A DNA stretch of 64,000 bases from Alloscardovia criceti DSM 17774. GTDB lineage: Bacteria > Actinomycetota > Actinomycetes > Actinomycetales > Bifidobacteriaceae. Positions 20,421 to 28,913 of this stretch are shown here, piece after piece (the stretch's first letter is position 1; each line of letters opens with the position of its first letter). The stretch lies in contig NZ_AQXR01000010.1 in the NCBI RefSeq assembly GCF_000376885.1, forward strand, positions 62,001 to 126,000, given 5' to 3'. Both the position numbers and the translations under genes were made by a program. The notes below the pieces were generated by a model. That model was given only the letters and a program-made list of their open reading frames with translations. It was not told the origin of the DNA and ran no database searches.

Positions 20421-20426
20421 TAGCAT
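20421..20426 (+). promoter_or_regulatory. Candidate -10 element for leaderless ung
   Basis: TAGCAT (TAnnnT) ends six bases before the ung ATG, and no ribosome site precedes that ATG. No clear -35 hexamer is visible. The spacing fits a transcript starting at the A of the start codon. Confidence 0.35.
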
Positions 20427-20432
20427 GGATGT

Positions 20433-21134
20433 ATGCACAATCATTTACCACCATTGTCTGAAATTATGGATCCGTCATGGGCGCAGGCACTATCCGCCGT
20501 AGAGCCACAAATTCATGCCATGGGCGACTTTTTGCGTGCCGAGCATGCGCACGGCTTTCGCACACTACCGCCTGCTCCTCAAATTTTGCGCGCGTTTACT
20601 TACCCCTTGAATTCTGTCAAAGTGCTGATTGTGGGTCAAGATCCGTACCCAACGGTGGGTCATGCCGTGGGTTTGAGTTTTTCGGTGGCACCGGACGTAC
20701 ATCCCATCCCCAAGAGTCTGATCAATATATATAAGGAGCTCGTGGACGATTTAGGTGTGCCCGAGCCGAGCAATGGGGATTTAACGCCGTGGGCAGACCA
20801 GGGCGTTATGCTTCTCAATCGATCGTTAACCGTACGTGCTGGCCATGCGAATTCGCATCAGGACAAGGGGTGGGAGGCCATCACTCAGGCTGCCATTGTA
20901 GCGCTCAATAATCGCACAGATACGGCCGGAAATCCACTACCCTTAGTAGCAATTTTATGGGGCAATAATGCGCGCAGCCTGAAACCCCTGCTCACGCATG
21001 CCACCATTATCGAGTCTGCTCATCCTAGTCCTTTGTCAGCATATCGGGGATTTTTCGGATCGAAGCCTTTTTCGCGGGCAAATCAGGCTTTAGAGGACCA
21101 AGGCGCCACGCCTATTAACTGGAGATTACCTTAA
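20433..21134 (+). CDS. ung: Uracil-DNA glycosylase
   Basis: A 233-residue family 1 enzyme that removes uracil from DNA in base excision repair. Present are the catalytic water-activating loop GQDPYP (Asp 70), [20 protein letters not shown], the uracil-binding [23 protein letters not shown], and the DNA-intercalation loop [13 protein letters not shown]. There is no Shine-Dalgarno sequence before the ATG at 20433; an alternative ATG at 20466 also lacks one. A leaderless start at 20433 is the best reading. Confidence 0.96.
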   Translation: MHNHLPPLSEIMDPSWAQALSAVEPQIHAMGDFLRAEHAHGFRTLPPAPQILRAFTYPLNSVKVLIVGQDPYPTVGHAVGLSFSVAPDVHPIPKSLINIYKELVDDLGVPEPSNGDLTPWADQGVMLLNRSLTVRAGHANSHQDKGWEAITQAAIVALNNRTDTAGNPLPLVAILWGNNARSLKPLLTHATIIESAHPSPLSAYRGFFGSKPFSRANQALEDQGATPINWRLP

Positions 21135-21217
21135 AATTCTGCACACATAATGTGCAGATTACTCTGCAATAAGCGCAATAACTCGTACTGGGAAACAATT
21201 TCCCTTAAGGTAAAAGT

Positions 21218-22330
21218 ATGTCGATTTTTTCAAATACTCCTGAAAACAGCTCTGGCACACCTCTGAGCAATGCTCCTTTAGGTGGTGCATCTGTGAGCAA
21301 TCCAGCTATGAATATGATGCCTCCTGCTGCACCTCCAGTAGCTAGGCCGGAAAATCCACAGCGTGCTATGCAACTTGCGCAGCGCATGCGTGATCGATTC
21401 GCTCAAGGCTTGGTAGGCCAAGATGAACTGCGCGAGTCCTTGATTCTGACGCTGATTGCGGGAGGACATATCCTCATCGAATCCGTGCCGGGATTGGCAA
21501 AGACCACCGCTGCACGATTGCTGGCTTCCTGTGTTTCTGGCACATTCAAGCGCGTTCAGTGCACGCCTGATTTGATGCCTGCAGATTTGGTGGGTACTCA
21601 GGTCTTTGATTTTGCCACGCAAAAGATGATTACACAGATTGGTCCAGTGCATGCCAATATCGTCTTGCTGGACGAAATTAACCGTTCGAGCGCAAAAACT
21701 CAGTCTGCTATGCTCGAAGCGATGGCCGAAGGCGCTACCACTATTGGCGGCGAGCGCATTGCCTTGCCTCAGCCTTTCATGGTGATTGCAACCCAAAACC
21801 CTGTCGAGGAGGAAGGTACCTATAATCTTCCTGAAGCGCAAATGGATCGCTTCATGATGAAAACCGTTATGACTTATCCAACGGCTGCTCAGGAAATTTC
21901 TATGCTGTCTATGCTCAGCAATCAGCCGAGCGATACGGTGCAGTTTGAGCACAATGAGGCTCAGTCTATTTCCTTAAGCGATGTGAAGTATTTGCGTTCT
22001 GCAGCTCGTAGCGTTCATGTCAGCGAAGAAGTGAAGAAGTACGTGGTAGATATTGTGGCTACCACGCGTGGCATGGGTAGCAAGCCTATTAAGGGTCTGT
22101 CTTCTCTGGTGCGTTTGGGCGCTTCCCCACGTGCCTCCATTAGTTTGATTCGCGTGGCTCAGGCACAAGCACTGATTAATGGTCGCGATTATGTCATTCC
22201 GGAAGACGTGAAGTCTCATGCTCGCAATGTGCTACGTCACCGCATTTTGATGACCTTTGAGGCTTTGGCCGATGGCATTACCTCAGATCAGGTCATCGAT
22301 ACTGTTACGTCTACGGTTCCTGTTCCTTAA
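21218..22330 (+). CDS. MoxR-family AAA+ ATPase
   Basis: 370 residues. After a Pro/Ala/Ser-rich N-terminal 45 residues comes the AAA+ core: Walker A variant ESVPGLAKTT (about 88-97), Walker B LLDEINRSSAKTQ, sensor-1 region ATQNPVEEEGTYNLPEAQMDRF, and a C-terminal lid domain. MoxR ATPases act as chaperones for von Willebrand A proteins, and here the DUF58 and two VWA genes follow in the same direction, the standard MoxR cluster. An AAGGT ribosome site precedes the ATG. Confidence 0.93.
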   Translation: MSIFSNTPENSSGTPLSNAPLGGASVSNPAMNMMPPAAPPVARPENPQRAMQLAQRMRDRFAQGLVGQDELRESLILTLIAGGHILIESVPGLAKTTAARLLASCVSGTFKRVQCTPDLMPADLVGTQVFDFATQKMITQIGPVHANIVLLDEINRSSAKTQSAMLEAMAEGATTIGGERIALPQPFMVIATQNPVEEEGTYNLPEAQMDRFMMKTVMTYPTAAQEISMLSMLSNQPSDTVQFEHNEAQSISLSDVKYLRSAARSVHVSEEVKKYVVDIVATTRGMGSKPIKGLSSLVRLGASPRASISLIRVAQAQALINGRDYVIPEDVKSHARNVLRHRILMTFEALADGITSDQVIDTVTSTVPVP

Positions 22331-22502
22331 AAGTCCGCGCGTTTTTGCTGCTTGCGTTGGCGGTACTCTCTATGCAGCTGTGAAGCGCAGGCGACAAATA
22401 CCGCAGTAGCGGGCCGAACAAACAGCAGCTAGTGCAGCAGCATATACAGTCAACACAGACATGTCTCTTGTCGTCCACGTCTATTCGAGGAAATGATTTT
22501 TT

Positions 22503-23474
22503 GTGGCATCTTATGAATCCACTGATACTATTCGGCGTAAAATCGAGACGCTTGGTTCTCAATTAAGCCTGCCTATAGTGCGCAAAGCCATGGGACTTGT
22601 AGAGGGTGAACACCCGAGCAAGCGTCGTGGTTCGGGTTACGAATTTTTAGATTTACGCCCCTACGTCATCGGCGATGAGTCCCGCTCTATCGATTGGAAG
22701 GCGAGCGCGCGCGCAGGTCAGCCTATTGTGGCGTCAAAAGAGCATTCCGCCACCAGTAATGTGTGGATGCTTATCGATTCTGGACGTCAGCTCACGGGTA
22801 GTACGCCGTCGGGCGAGCGTCAAATCGACGTATCGATGAATGCTTTGCGTCTTTTTGCCATGCTGTCTTTGAAGCGTGGTGATAATGTCAACTTTGTGGT
22901 GGGCGATGCGCATTCGATTACACGCATGCCGTTTTCTGGCGGTTATCGCGAGTGTGATGCGTTGCTCGATCGTATCACGCAACGACACATGCCATATGAC
23001 AGCGATTGGCAATCTTTACTGGAATACGCAGTGCAGATTCGCGATAAGTTTTCGCTGATTATCCTGGTAACGAATGATAATTCCTGGACAAAAGAAGCCC
23101 TAGAAACCTTGGGCGTGCTGACGCAAACGCATCCGATAGTGGTGGTTAATATTTCTTCGGTCAATCCTTTTGATCTTTCGCCGCGTTTTACCGAAGTGCG
23201 AGAAGGCTTCAGCAATCGTCGTGTACCTGCTTTTATGCGCAATGAGATTATCCGTGATGAGGTTGCGGCTTCTCGCCAGTTGACAATTGACCAGTTGCAT
23301 CATCGTTTAAGTGTGAAGGGTGCTACCCTGTTTACTTCGGATTCGAGCGTGTCTATGTTTAATGAATTTATTCATCGCATTTCATTAGCTCATAATTCTT
23401 CAACCTTCGGATTAGGCTTTGCATCGCCCGCTTCCCGTGCGTCTTCTGGCATGGCACCCGTTGCTCAGGCTTAA
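22503..23474 (+). CDS. DUF58 domain protein of the MoxR cluster
   Basis: 323 residues without membrane helices. The DUF58 core is clear: RRGSGYEFLDLRPYVIGDESRSIDWKASARAGQPIV, then a VWA-like fold (VWMLIDSGRQL, where the usual DxSxS metal site is reduced). It starts with GTG ten bases after GAGGAA; an earlier ATG in that spacer is in another frame. The preceding 172-base gap after moxR holds no recognizable signal. It works with the MoxR ATPase and the VWA proteins that follow. Confidence 0.88.
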   Translation: MASYESTDTIRRKIETLGSQLSLPIVRKAMGLVEGEHPSKRRGSGYEFLDLRPYVIGDESRSIDWKASARAGQPIVASKEHSATSNVWMLIDSGRQLTGSTPSGERQIDVSMNALRLFAMLSLKRGDNVNFVVGDAHSITRMPFSGGYRECDALLDRITQRHMPYDSDWQSLLEYAVQIRDKFSLIILVTNDNSWTKEALETLGVLTQTHPIVVVNISSVNPFDLSPRFTEVREGFSNRRVPAFMRNEIIRDEVAASRQLTIDQLHHRLSVKGATLFTSDSSVSMFNEFIHRISLAHNSSTFGLGFASPASRASSGMAPVAQA

Positions 23475-23484
23475 GGATATATTC

Positions 23485-24018
23485 GTGACTTTCATGATTT
23501 CTACGACAACCTTAGCTGGTACTTTCAGCTATACCCCCTCTGCTGCTTTTAGTAGCACCGCTCTTTTTATCGGTCTTGGCGTGGCCCTACTTTTTGCCGT
23601 AGGGTGCATTATCGCAAGCGTCATCGCATATTTGCCGAAAAAAGCGAAAAGTGCGACGAGACTTCAACCCGTGGACTCCGTAGCCGCGTACAAGAAACGC
23701 GTCACCCACGTGGAAGATGCGTATACAGCTGGCGACATGACCAAGCAAGCAGCTTTTCACGAGTTGGCAGCTATTGCCCGACAGTTCGCATCCTCGCGTA
23801 TGGGAAAGAATATGACCAGTCATACTTTGGCGGATTTGACCAATGCGCCTCACACTTCTCATACCTCGCGTCAGGGCTTTAGCCTGTTGCGCTCTACAAT
23901 TGAGGGCTTATATCCTCCAGAGTTCGCATATGAAGCCACACATGCTCAAAGCTCACAGGTAACCGTTATTCAGGCATGCCGTTGGGTTATGGTTCTTATT
24001 GAAAGGTGGGATGACTAA
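23485..24018 (+). CDS. Small membrane protein in the MoxR cluster
   Basis: I do not recognize a named family. From a GTG at 23485 (eight bases after AAGGAT, 11 bases after the DUF58 stop) it encodes 177 residues: a short outside N-terminus, one membrane helix (about 24-48, ALFIGLGVALLFAVGCIIASVIAYL) and a cytoplasmic helical domain of about 125 residues. Its position matches the DUF4381-like or Bat-type accessory proteins of other MoxR clusters, but similarity cannot be shown from sequence alone. It ends two bases before the next gene. Confidence 0.75.
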   Translation: MTFMISTTTLAGTFSYTPSAAFSSTALFIGLGVALLFAVGCIIASVIAYLPKKAKSATRLQPVDSVAAYKKRVTHVEDAYTAGDMTKQAAFHELAAIARQFASSRMGKNMTSHTLADLTNAPHTSHTSRQGFSLLRSTIEGLYPPEFAYEATHAQSSQVTVIQACRWVMVLIERWDD

Positions 24019-24020
24019 AA

Positions 24021-25214
24021 TTGTCGTATTTTAATGTCCTTATTCCTACCCATTTTCAGTGGCCTTTGGCGGCTCTTATCCTGTTTATCGTGGTAGCAGC
24101 AGCATTTTTTGGCTTTTATATTTATCTGCAGATAAAGAAAAAACACGAAGAATCTGCGCTGCGCACACCTGAGGAAAAGAACGCTGAGGATGCTTCGGCT
24201 GAGTCAGCACCGTCTGCGCCTTCCTCTGCTTCAACGCCTTCGTCTGCTTCATCTCTTTCCTCGAAGAAAACGTCCGTTGCTACGGTGTTTCATATTGAAT
24301 CGGATTATCAGACGGATACAGCTGCACGTTTTCTGAAAACCTACAAAAGGCTCAGCACGGTGGCCGTAGCCGCGTTGGCCGTTGCTTTGACTGCAGGCAT
24401 AGCACTGGTAGGGCGTCCTTCCAGGATTGATCCGCAAAATTCGAGCAGTTCCTCGCGCGATATCATTTTGTGTCTAGACGTATCCGGCTCTGCTTTAGCC
24501 TACGATCGCCAAATTATCGCCGCATACTCTGAATTGACACAGAATTTGCATGGTGAGCGCATTGGACTAAGTATTTTTAATTCCACATCCAAAACGATTT
24601 TCCCTCTGACAGATGATTACAGCGTCATCAATAATCAGCTCAATTACGCTTATACTCTGCTCAGCCGTGTGCAGACGCAGGAATCCATTGATGCGATGAG
24701 CGATGAGGAATATCAAGAGATTAATGACTGGCTAGAAGGCACACAAAATGTGGAAAATTCCACGTCCTTAATTGGCGATGGCTTGATGTCCTGCGCGATG
24801 ATGCTGCCGCAGTTGGAAAGTTCGGCAGCTCGTCAAGCTCGCAGCGCCTCCGTTATTTTGGCTACAGATAACGTGCCGTCGGGAAAGCAAACCTTTACCT
24901 TGGACGAGGCCTTAGATGCGGCACAAAATGCCGATATTAATGTGGATGGGCTGTACGTCGGCTCGGATGAAACCAGCAATTCTGAAACGGCCGTGGCTAT
25001 GAAAAATTCCATCGAAAGCCATGGCGGTGTGTATGTGGATTTGAATTCTAACGATACCGTGGAGGATATTACGCGCGATATCCAATCGACGCGCTCCAGT
25101 ACGGAACAACATGAGGATTCCAGCAATATGATAGATGCGCCTGCGCTCATCGTGGCCCTTGCCATACTTGTTTTCGTGATATTTATCGCAGCAGCGGGAA
25201 GGATTCGTCGATAA
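24021..25214 (+). CDS. VWA domain membrane protein (MoxR cluster)
   Basis: 397 residues: one membrane helix (about 14-38), an Ala/Ser/Pro-rich linker, a second helix (about 112-132), then a von Willebrand A domain with an intact metal site (LCLDVSGSALAY, DxSxS) and a last membrane helix at the C-terminus followed by a basic tail. This is the BatA/BatB layout. The start is TTG at 24021, ten bases after AAAGGTGGG. It lies two bases after its upstream neighbour and one base before the second VWA gene, so the group is one operon. Confidence 0.85.
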   Translation: MSYFNVLIPTHFQWPLAALILFIVVAAAFFGFYIYLQIKKKHEESALRTPEEKNAEDASAESAPSAPSSASTPSSASSLSSKKTSVATVFHIESDYQTDTAARFLKTYKRLSTVAVAALAVALTAGIALVGRPSRIDPQNSSSSSRDIILCLDVSGSALAYDRQIIAAYSELTQNLHGERIGLSIFNSTSKTIFPLTDDYSVINNQLNYAYTLLSRVQTQESIDAMSDEEYQEINDWLEGTQNVENSTSLIGDGLMSCAMMLPQLESSAARQARSASVILATDNVPSGKQTFTLDEALDAAQNADINVDGLYVGSDETSNSETAVAMKNSIESHGGVYVDLNSNDTVEDITRDIQSTRSSTEQHEDSSNMIDAPALIVALAILVFVIFIAAAGRIRR

Positions 25215-25215
25215 T

Positions 25216-26253
25216 ATGAGTTTTGTCCCTGTTTTTGGCTGGATTATCAGCAGTGTCGTGGTATTGCTTGTGCTCGGTGCTATGGCGTGGCATACGGTGG
25301 TATTTCTGCGCACGCGTGCAAACTCGGATATGACAGTGTGGATGTTGTCTCGCCGCTGGGCGTTGGCCGTCTTGCTGTGCATTATACTGCTGGGCCCGAG
25401 CACTCTAGCCCGTTCTACCACGCGTGCCGTAAATGCGACGGATGTATTTGTGGCGGTGGATGTGACGGGATCCATGGCGGTGGAGGATGCAAATTATGGA
25501 TCCAGCGATACGGTAACGCGCATTAAGGCTGCACGCGATGCCGTGTACGATATCACCGAAAAATATCCGGATGCACAGTTTTCCGCCATCAGTTTCGGCG
25601 CCACGGCTGCTGTGACACTACCGCTGACACCGGATGCGCATGCGATGGAAAGTTGGGCGGATGGTTTGACCACCGAACCGACGAATGTGTCATCAGGCTC
25701 CAGCTTGGATACACCACTCAATACGCTGACAACGGCGTTAAAGGCCGCTCAGGATGCGCATCCAAATGACACGATTGTGCTGTACGTGATAACCGATGGT
25801 GAGCAAACCAGCGGTGAGGCGGCGAAAAGTTTCTCCGTGCTCCGCCCCTATATCAGTGATGCCGTCGTCATCGGCGTCGGCTCGGAAGAAGGCGGGAAAA
25901 TTCCTTATACCTCTACGGGTGTGAGTGCTTCTTCCACCGCAGAGACCTCCGATGCACAGTCCTGGGTGCAAGATCCAGACACACAGACAGATGGTATTTC
26001 GCAAATGAACGAGTCGAATTTAAAGAAGATTGCGGACCAATTATCCGGACAATATGTGCACGTGGATGCGACGAAAACCGTGGCGAATGCGGTGACAGTG
26101 GACGCGTCGAAGGATTATCGCATGACGACTACGTGGCGTACTATATCGCGCGATGTGTCTCTGATTTGGCCGTTTAGCATCCTCTTCGCGCTCCTCGCCG
26201 TATGGGAAATATCCGCATGGATACTGCAATCGCGCAAGCTCTACACATTGTGA
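25216..26253 (+). CDS. Second VWA domain membrane protein (MoxR cluster)
   Basis: 345 residues with the layout TM (about 5-27), TM (about 48-66), VWA domain, C-terminal TM (about 314-336). The metal site reads VAVDVTGSM, so the first serine of DxSxS is threonine, which still allows metal binding; later ITDGEQTSG and TSGSSLDTPL fit the remaining MIDAS loops. It is paired with the preceding VWA protein, as BatA and BatB are. The ATG overlaps almost directly with the previous stop. Confidence 0.85.
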   Translation: MSFVPVFGWIISSVVVLLVLGAMAWHTVVFLRTRANSDMTVWMLSRRWALAVLLCIILLGPSTLARSTTRAVNATDVFVAVDVTGSMAVEDANYGSSDTVTRIKAARDAVYDITEKYPDAQFSAISFGATAAVTLPLTPDAHAMESWADGLTTEPTNVSSGSSLDTPLNTLTTALKAAQDAHPNDTIVLYVITDGEQTSGEAAKSFSVLRPYISDAVVIGVGSEEGGKIPYTSTGVSASSTAETSDAQSWVQDPDTQTDGISQMNESNLKKIADQLSGQYVHVDATKTVANAVTVDASKDYRMTTTWRTISRDVSLIWPFSILFALLAVWEISAWILQSRKLYTL

Positions 26254-26272
26254 TACCGGTCAGGATGATACT

Positions 26273-26860
26273 ATGAATGCTCTTGAACAAAAATTGAGTA
26301 CACATACGCGCTCCCCTCGAGACTCCGACCTGCATAGGGGTTCCTTAACGCTGCGTATTGTACTAATCGTGGCGGCGGTTTTCGGCACGCTCATCGGCTT
26401 ATATTTATCAATGAATCTGATTGTGGCGCAAATGTATAATTCCGCCACTACTCAGCTCAATAATTCCATCGCTGAATACTCTCAAACGGATCCGGATTTG
26501 CAGGCTTTAGCGGATCAGCAAATTGCAACCGATCAGCAATTTGCGGATGTGACGTCCGTCAGCTGGATGCTGGTGCCGAGTTTAAGTAGCTCTGCGCAGC
26601 ATAATAAGGAGGTTTCTGCGGCATTAACGCAGCAGATTCAAGATGATTTGAATCAGACTTCATCCCAATCTGCGAGCGCGAGTGCTTCCTCCTCCTCGTC
26701 CTCGGATTCTTCATCCTCGTCATCCTCCTCCAACTCGGACGAGTCGAGTGTAGATTCCGATACGCAGGAGCGCATGCAAACCTTGCTGGACAATAACACG
26801 AATGTGGAGAATAATTACGAGGCGCAAGCTCCGAAAACCACGACAAAGAAACCATGGTAA
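26273..26860 (+). CDS. Small single-helix membrane protein with Ser-rich tail
   Basis: 195 residues: a short basic cytoplasmic N-terminus, one membrane helix (about 27-52, LRIVLIVAAVFGTLIGLYLSM), a helical extracytoplasmic segment, then a low-complexity Ser/Asp run of about 40 residues and a basic end (KTTTKKPW). It resembles the DUF6466 proteins that I recall from bifidobacterial MoxR loci; this is not certain. It is the last gene of the cluster and is followed by a strong terminator. Confidence 0.7.
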   Translation: MNALEQKLSTHTRSPRDSDLHRGSLTLRIVLIVAAVFGTLIGLYLSMNLIVAQMYNSATTQLNNSIAEYSQTDPDLQALADQQIATDQQFADVTSVSWMLVPSLSSSAQHNKEVSAALTQQIQDDLNQTSSQSASASASSSSSSDSSSSSSSSNSDESSVDSDTQERMQTLLDNNTNVENNYEAQAPKTTTKKPW

Positions 26861-26886
26861 AGGGTTTTTGGATGGTGTGAAAGAAT

Positions 26887-26920
26887 AAGGCTCTGGTGCG
26901 TATGCGCTGGAGCCTTTTTT
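26887..26920 (+). terminator. Strong intrinsic terminator of the MoxR cluster
   Basis: AAGGCTC pairs with GAGCCTT, with an inner GCG-TATG-CGC hairpin, and the arm runs into TTTTTT. It ends the moxR to small membrane protein operon. Confidence 0.85.
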
Positions 26921-26994
26921 GGCGTGTTATCCACATTCGTTCACAGGCTCGGAAAAATTGGTGAGCAGCGTGGATGCCTTGGCACAATCGTCCT

Positions 26995-27414
26995 ATGACG
27001 ATACGAGAAACACCCTCATCTATGCCTGTGCTGGCGCAGGACTTTGCAGCTCCTCCCCTCGTGGAACTCAATGATCTGCTTCCCCGCAGCCGGTCGAATC
27101 CGCCGAATCCACAGACTACTCAGGAGTTTGAGCAGGAGCGCCTACGCGCGGTCATGGATACTTCCGTGGGCATCCACACTTCAGGTGCGTGCTACTGCGC
27201 CGAAAGTGAAGGGATCGTAGCCCGCACAGCCGTGAGCGCTTGCCAATTGGCTTATCATGCTACGTTAGATTTATCTCTGCTCCTATCACGCGTCCTGAGT
27301 CTGCACTGGGAGGGCCACGCCGGGGAGCTTTTTCGTACGCAGTGTGCGCAGTTGCAGGCACAGCTGGAGCAGGAACGGGAACGTATAGACTCAGAAAAGC
27401 TACGATTCGTATGA
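26995..27414 (+). CDS. Small WXG-like helical protein
   Basis: 139 residues, no signal peptide. The N-terminal 60 residues are Pro/Arg-rich. The C-terminal 75 are helical with LHWEGHAGELFRTQ, a WxG turn followed by a long charged helix (QLQAQLEQERERIDSEK), much like the second half of WXG100 proteins. The family is not recognized with certainty. The ATG at 26995 has no Shine-Dalgarno; CACAAT ends six bases before it, so it may be leaderless (low confidence). Its stop overlaps the next start (ATGA), coupling it to the alpha/beta hydrolase. Confidence 0.65.
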   Translation: MTIRETPSSMPVLAQDFAAPPLVELNDLLPRSRSNPPNPQTTQEFEQERLRAVMDTSVGIHTSGACYCAESEGIVARTAVSACQLAYHATLDLSLLLSRVLSLHWEGHAGELFRTQCAQLQAQLEQERERIDSEKLRFV

Positions 27415-28841
27415 GCACATCTGCTTTTACCAGTGCACGCATTCTCGGAGGGAAAACTTCCATTGATGATCCTGAGGAATTCTATGCGCTCATGTCTCAG
27501 GGGTTGACCTATGCGGATGCGCTTCAGCAATCTGCTTCTGCGCTACTAACCACGTCCACATATGCCAGCGATCAGCTATCCGTCGTGGCGGCATGCCCGC
27601 AAGCCACACAAGCACACCACTTTCCCTATGTGCAACGCATCCAGCACATAGCTGACGCCTGTAGTGCGCATCGCAATGCCGTGCTGCTGTGTGCGCAGCA
27701 GATGTATGAGATTGCAGACCGCGTCATCCGTAGTCTCAATTTGTACTCTGCCGCAGAAAAGGAGTCCGAGCAAGCGCTCCTCACGTTGATAGAAATGTAT
27801 GCGGCTCACCATCCCGCATTGGCCGGCACCTCTATGGTGCTGTGGGGTTTGGCAGCAGAAACTCAGTCTGCACACCCTTCGCTGGCGGGGGCGCTTTCGC
27901 ATCATTCCGCTGCACAGCAAAGCGTTATCCGTGGCATAGCTCGTGGAGTTGCGCCGCATGGCTCGGTATCTTCCTTTGCTGATACATACTCCGCTCATGC
28001 GCACGGTGTCGGAAATCTCTATCAAGGAAATACTCTGTCCGTGCAGGAGATAGCGGTAGCGCGGCCCTTACCTGCTGTGACAAACATACGTGACAGCTTG
28101 AGGAATTTGGACACGCTGACCGCAGGCCAAACCGGAAATAGCTACGGCACTGTAGCCATTCAGCGGTACACGCAGGCCGATGGCTCGCACGCGTGGGTTG
28201 TGACCATTCCCGGCACGGACGGGCAACCTGACTCTCCCTTTGGATGGCCACAAAATCTCAATCTGATGGCCGGCGAAGCCCGCAACCGTGCCCTCGCTGA
28301 TAGCCAAACAGCCGTGGTGCAAGCCATGACCCTGGCGGGAATTCAGCCGGAGGAATCCGTCACCTTGGTGGGACACTCCCAAGGAGGCATTATTGCCGCT
28401 TCTCTGGCTAGCGATCCGCAACTTGCCTATACGATTTCCCACGTTATTACTGCAGGCTCACCTATTGCGAATCATCCTATCGATACCACCCGCACGTGGG
28501 TGACGAGTGTAGAAACAGACCGAGAAATCGTCTCTGATCTCGATGGTCAGGACAATCCGCAAAGCCCCCACTGGCTGACTATTAGAGGGTATATCAGTCA
28601 AGACGGCTTAGGCTCGCAAGATCTCCCTGTACAGAAGACACACGCCCACACGCCGGTATCTGGCACAGACGCGAGTGCCCCTACGGAGCTCTCCCATGGC
28701 ATGAATTATCATCTTGCCACATTCGATAACGCCCAAAATCTGCACAGCGATGCCCTCGATGAGCACAATAAACATTTTGCGCAATTAAACGCGGGCACTC
28801 TGGATACGAATCTGTATTTCCAATGCAGATTACAGCGGTAA
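27411..28841 (+). CDS. Alpha/beta hydrolase with N-terminal helical domain
   Basis: 476 residues. The first 200 or so are helical with no catalytic motif. The C-terminal part is an alpha/beta hydrolase: oxyanion-type loop VVTIPGTDG, then LVGHSQGG with nucleophile Ser 323, followed by HVITAGSPIANHP, an acidic segment (DREIVSDLDGQDNP) and SHGMNYHLATFD as the probable histidine region. Substrate unknown; lipase or esterase activity is possible. No signal peptide or membrane helix. It starts at the ATG overlapping the upstream WXG-like gene; longer in-frame starts would run across that gene. The pairing with a WXG-like partner suggests, but does not prove, export by a type VII route. Confidence 0.75.
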   Translation: MSTSAFTSARILGGKTSIDDPEEFYALMSQGLTYADALQQSASALLTTSTYASDQLSVVAACPQATQAHHFPYVQRIQHIADACSAHRNAVLLCAQQMYEIADRVIRSLNLYSAAEKESEQALLTLIEMYAAHHPALAGTSMVLWGLAAETQSAHPSLAGALSHHSAAQQSVIRGIARGVAPHGSVSSFADTYSAHAHGVGNLYQGNTLSVQEIAVARPLPAVTNIRDSLRNLDTLTAGQTGNSYGTVAIQRYTQADGSHAWVVTIPGTDGQPDSPFGWPQNLNLMAGEARNRALADSQTAVVQAMTLAGIQPEESVTLVGHSQGGIIAASLASDPQLAYTISHVITAGSPIANHPIDTTRTWVTSVETDREIVSDLDGQDNPQSPHWLTIRGYISQDGLGSQDLPVQKTHAHTPVSGTDASAPTELSHGMNYHLATFDNAQNLHSDALDEHNKHFAQLNAGTLDTNLYFQCRLQR

Positions 28842-28850
28842 GACCCGGGA

Positions 28851-28878
28851 TTGACAATATCTGTGTGAAAAATACTGC
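28851..28878 (+). promoter_or_regulatory. Candidate purB promoter
   Basis: A perfect TTGACA -35 hexamer lies ten bases past the preceding stop. The best -10 is weak (TACTGC after 16 bases, or AATACT after 14). The -35 is clear and the -10 uncertain. Confidence 0.4.
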
Positions 28879-28913
28879 ACCGTTATATTTGCACCTTGCC
28901 ATAGTATAGGAGT

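Noticed and set aside
26690-26750. TCC/TCG-rich simple repeat as a possible microsatellite or CRISPR-like array
   Set aside because: It is in-frame Ser/Asp coding low complexity with mixed codons and no regular repeat-spacer pattern.
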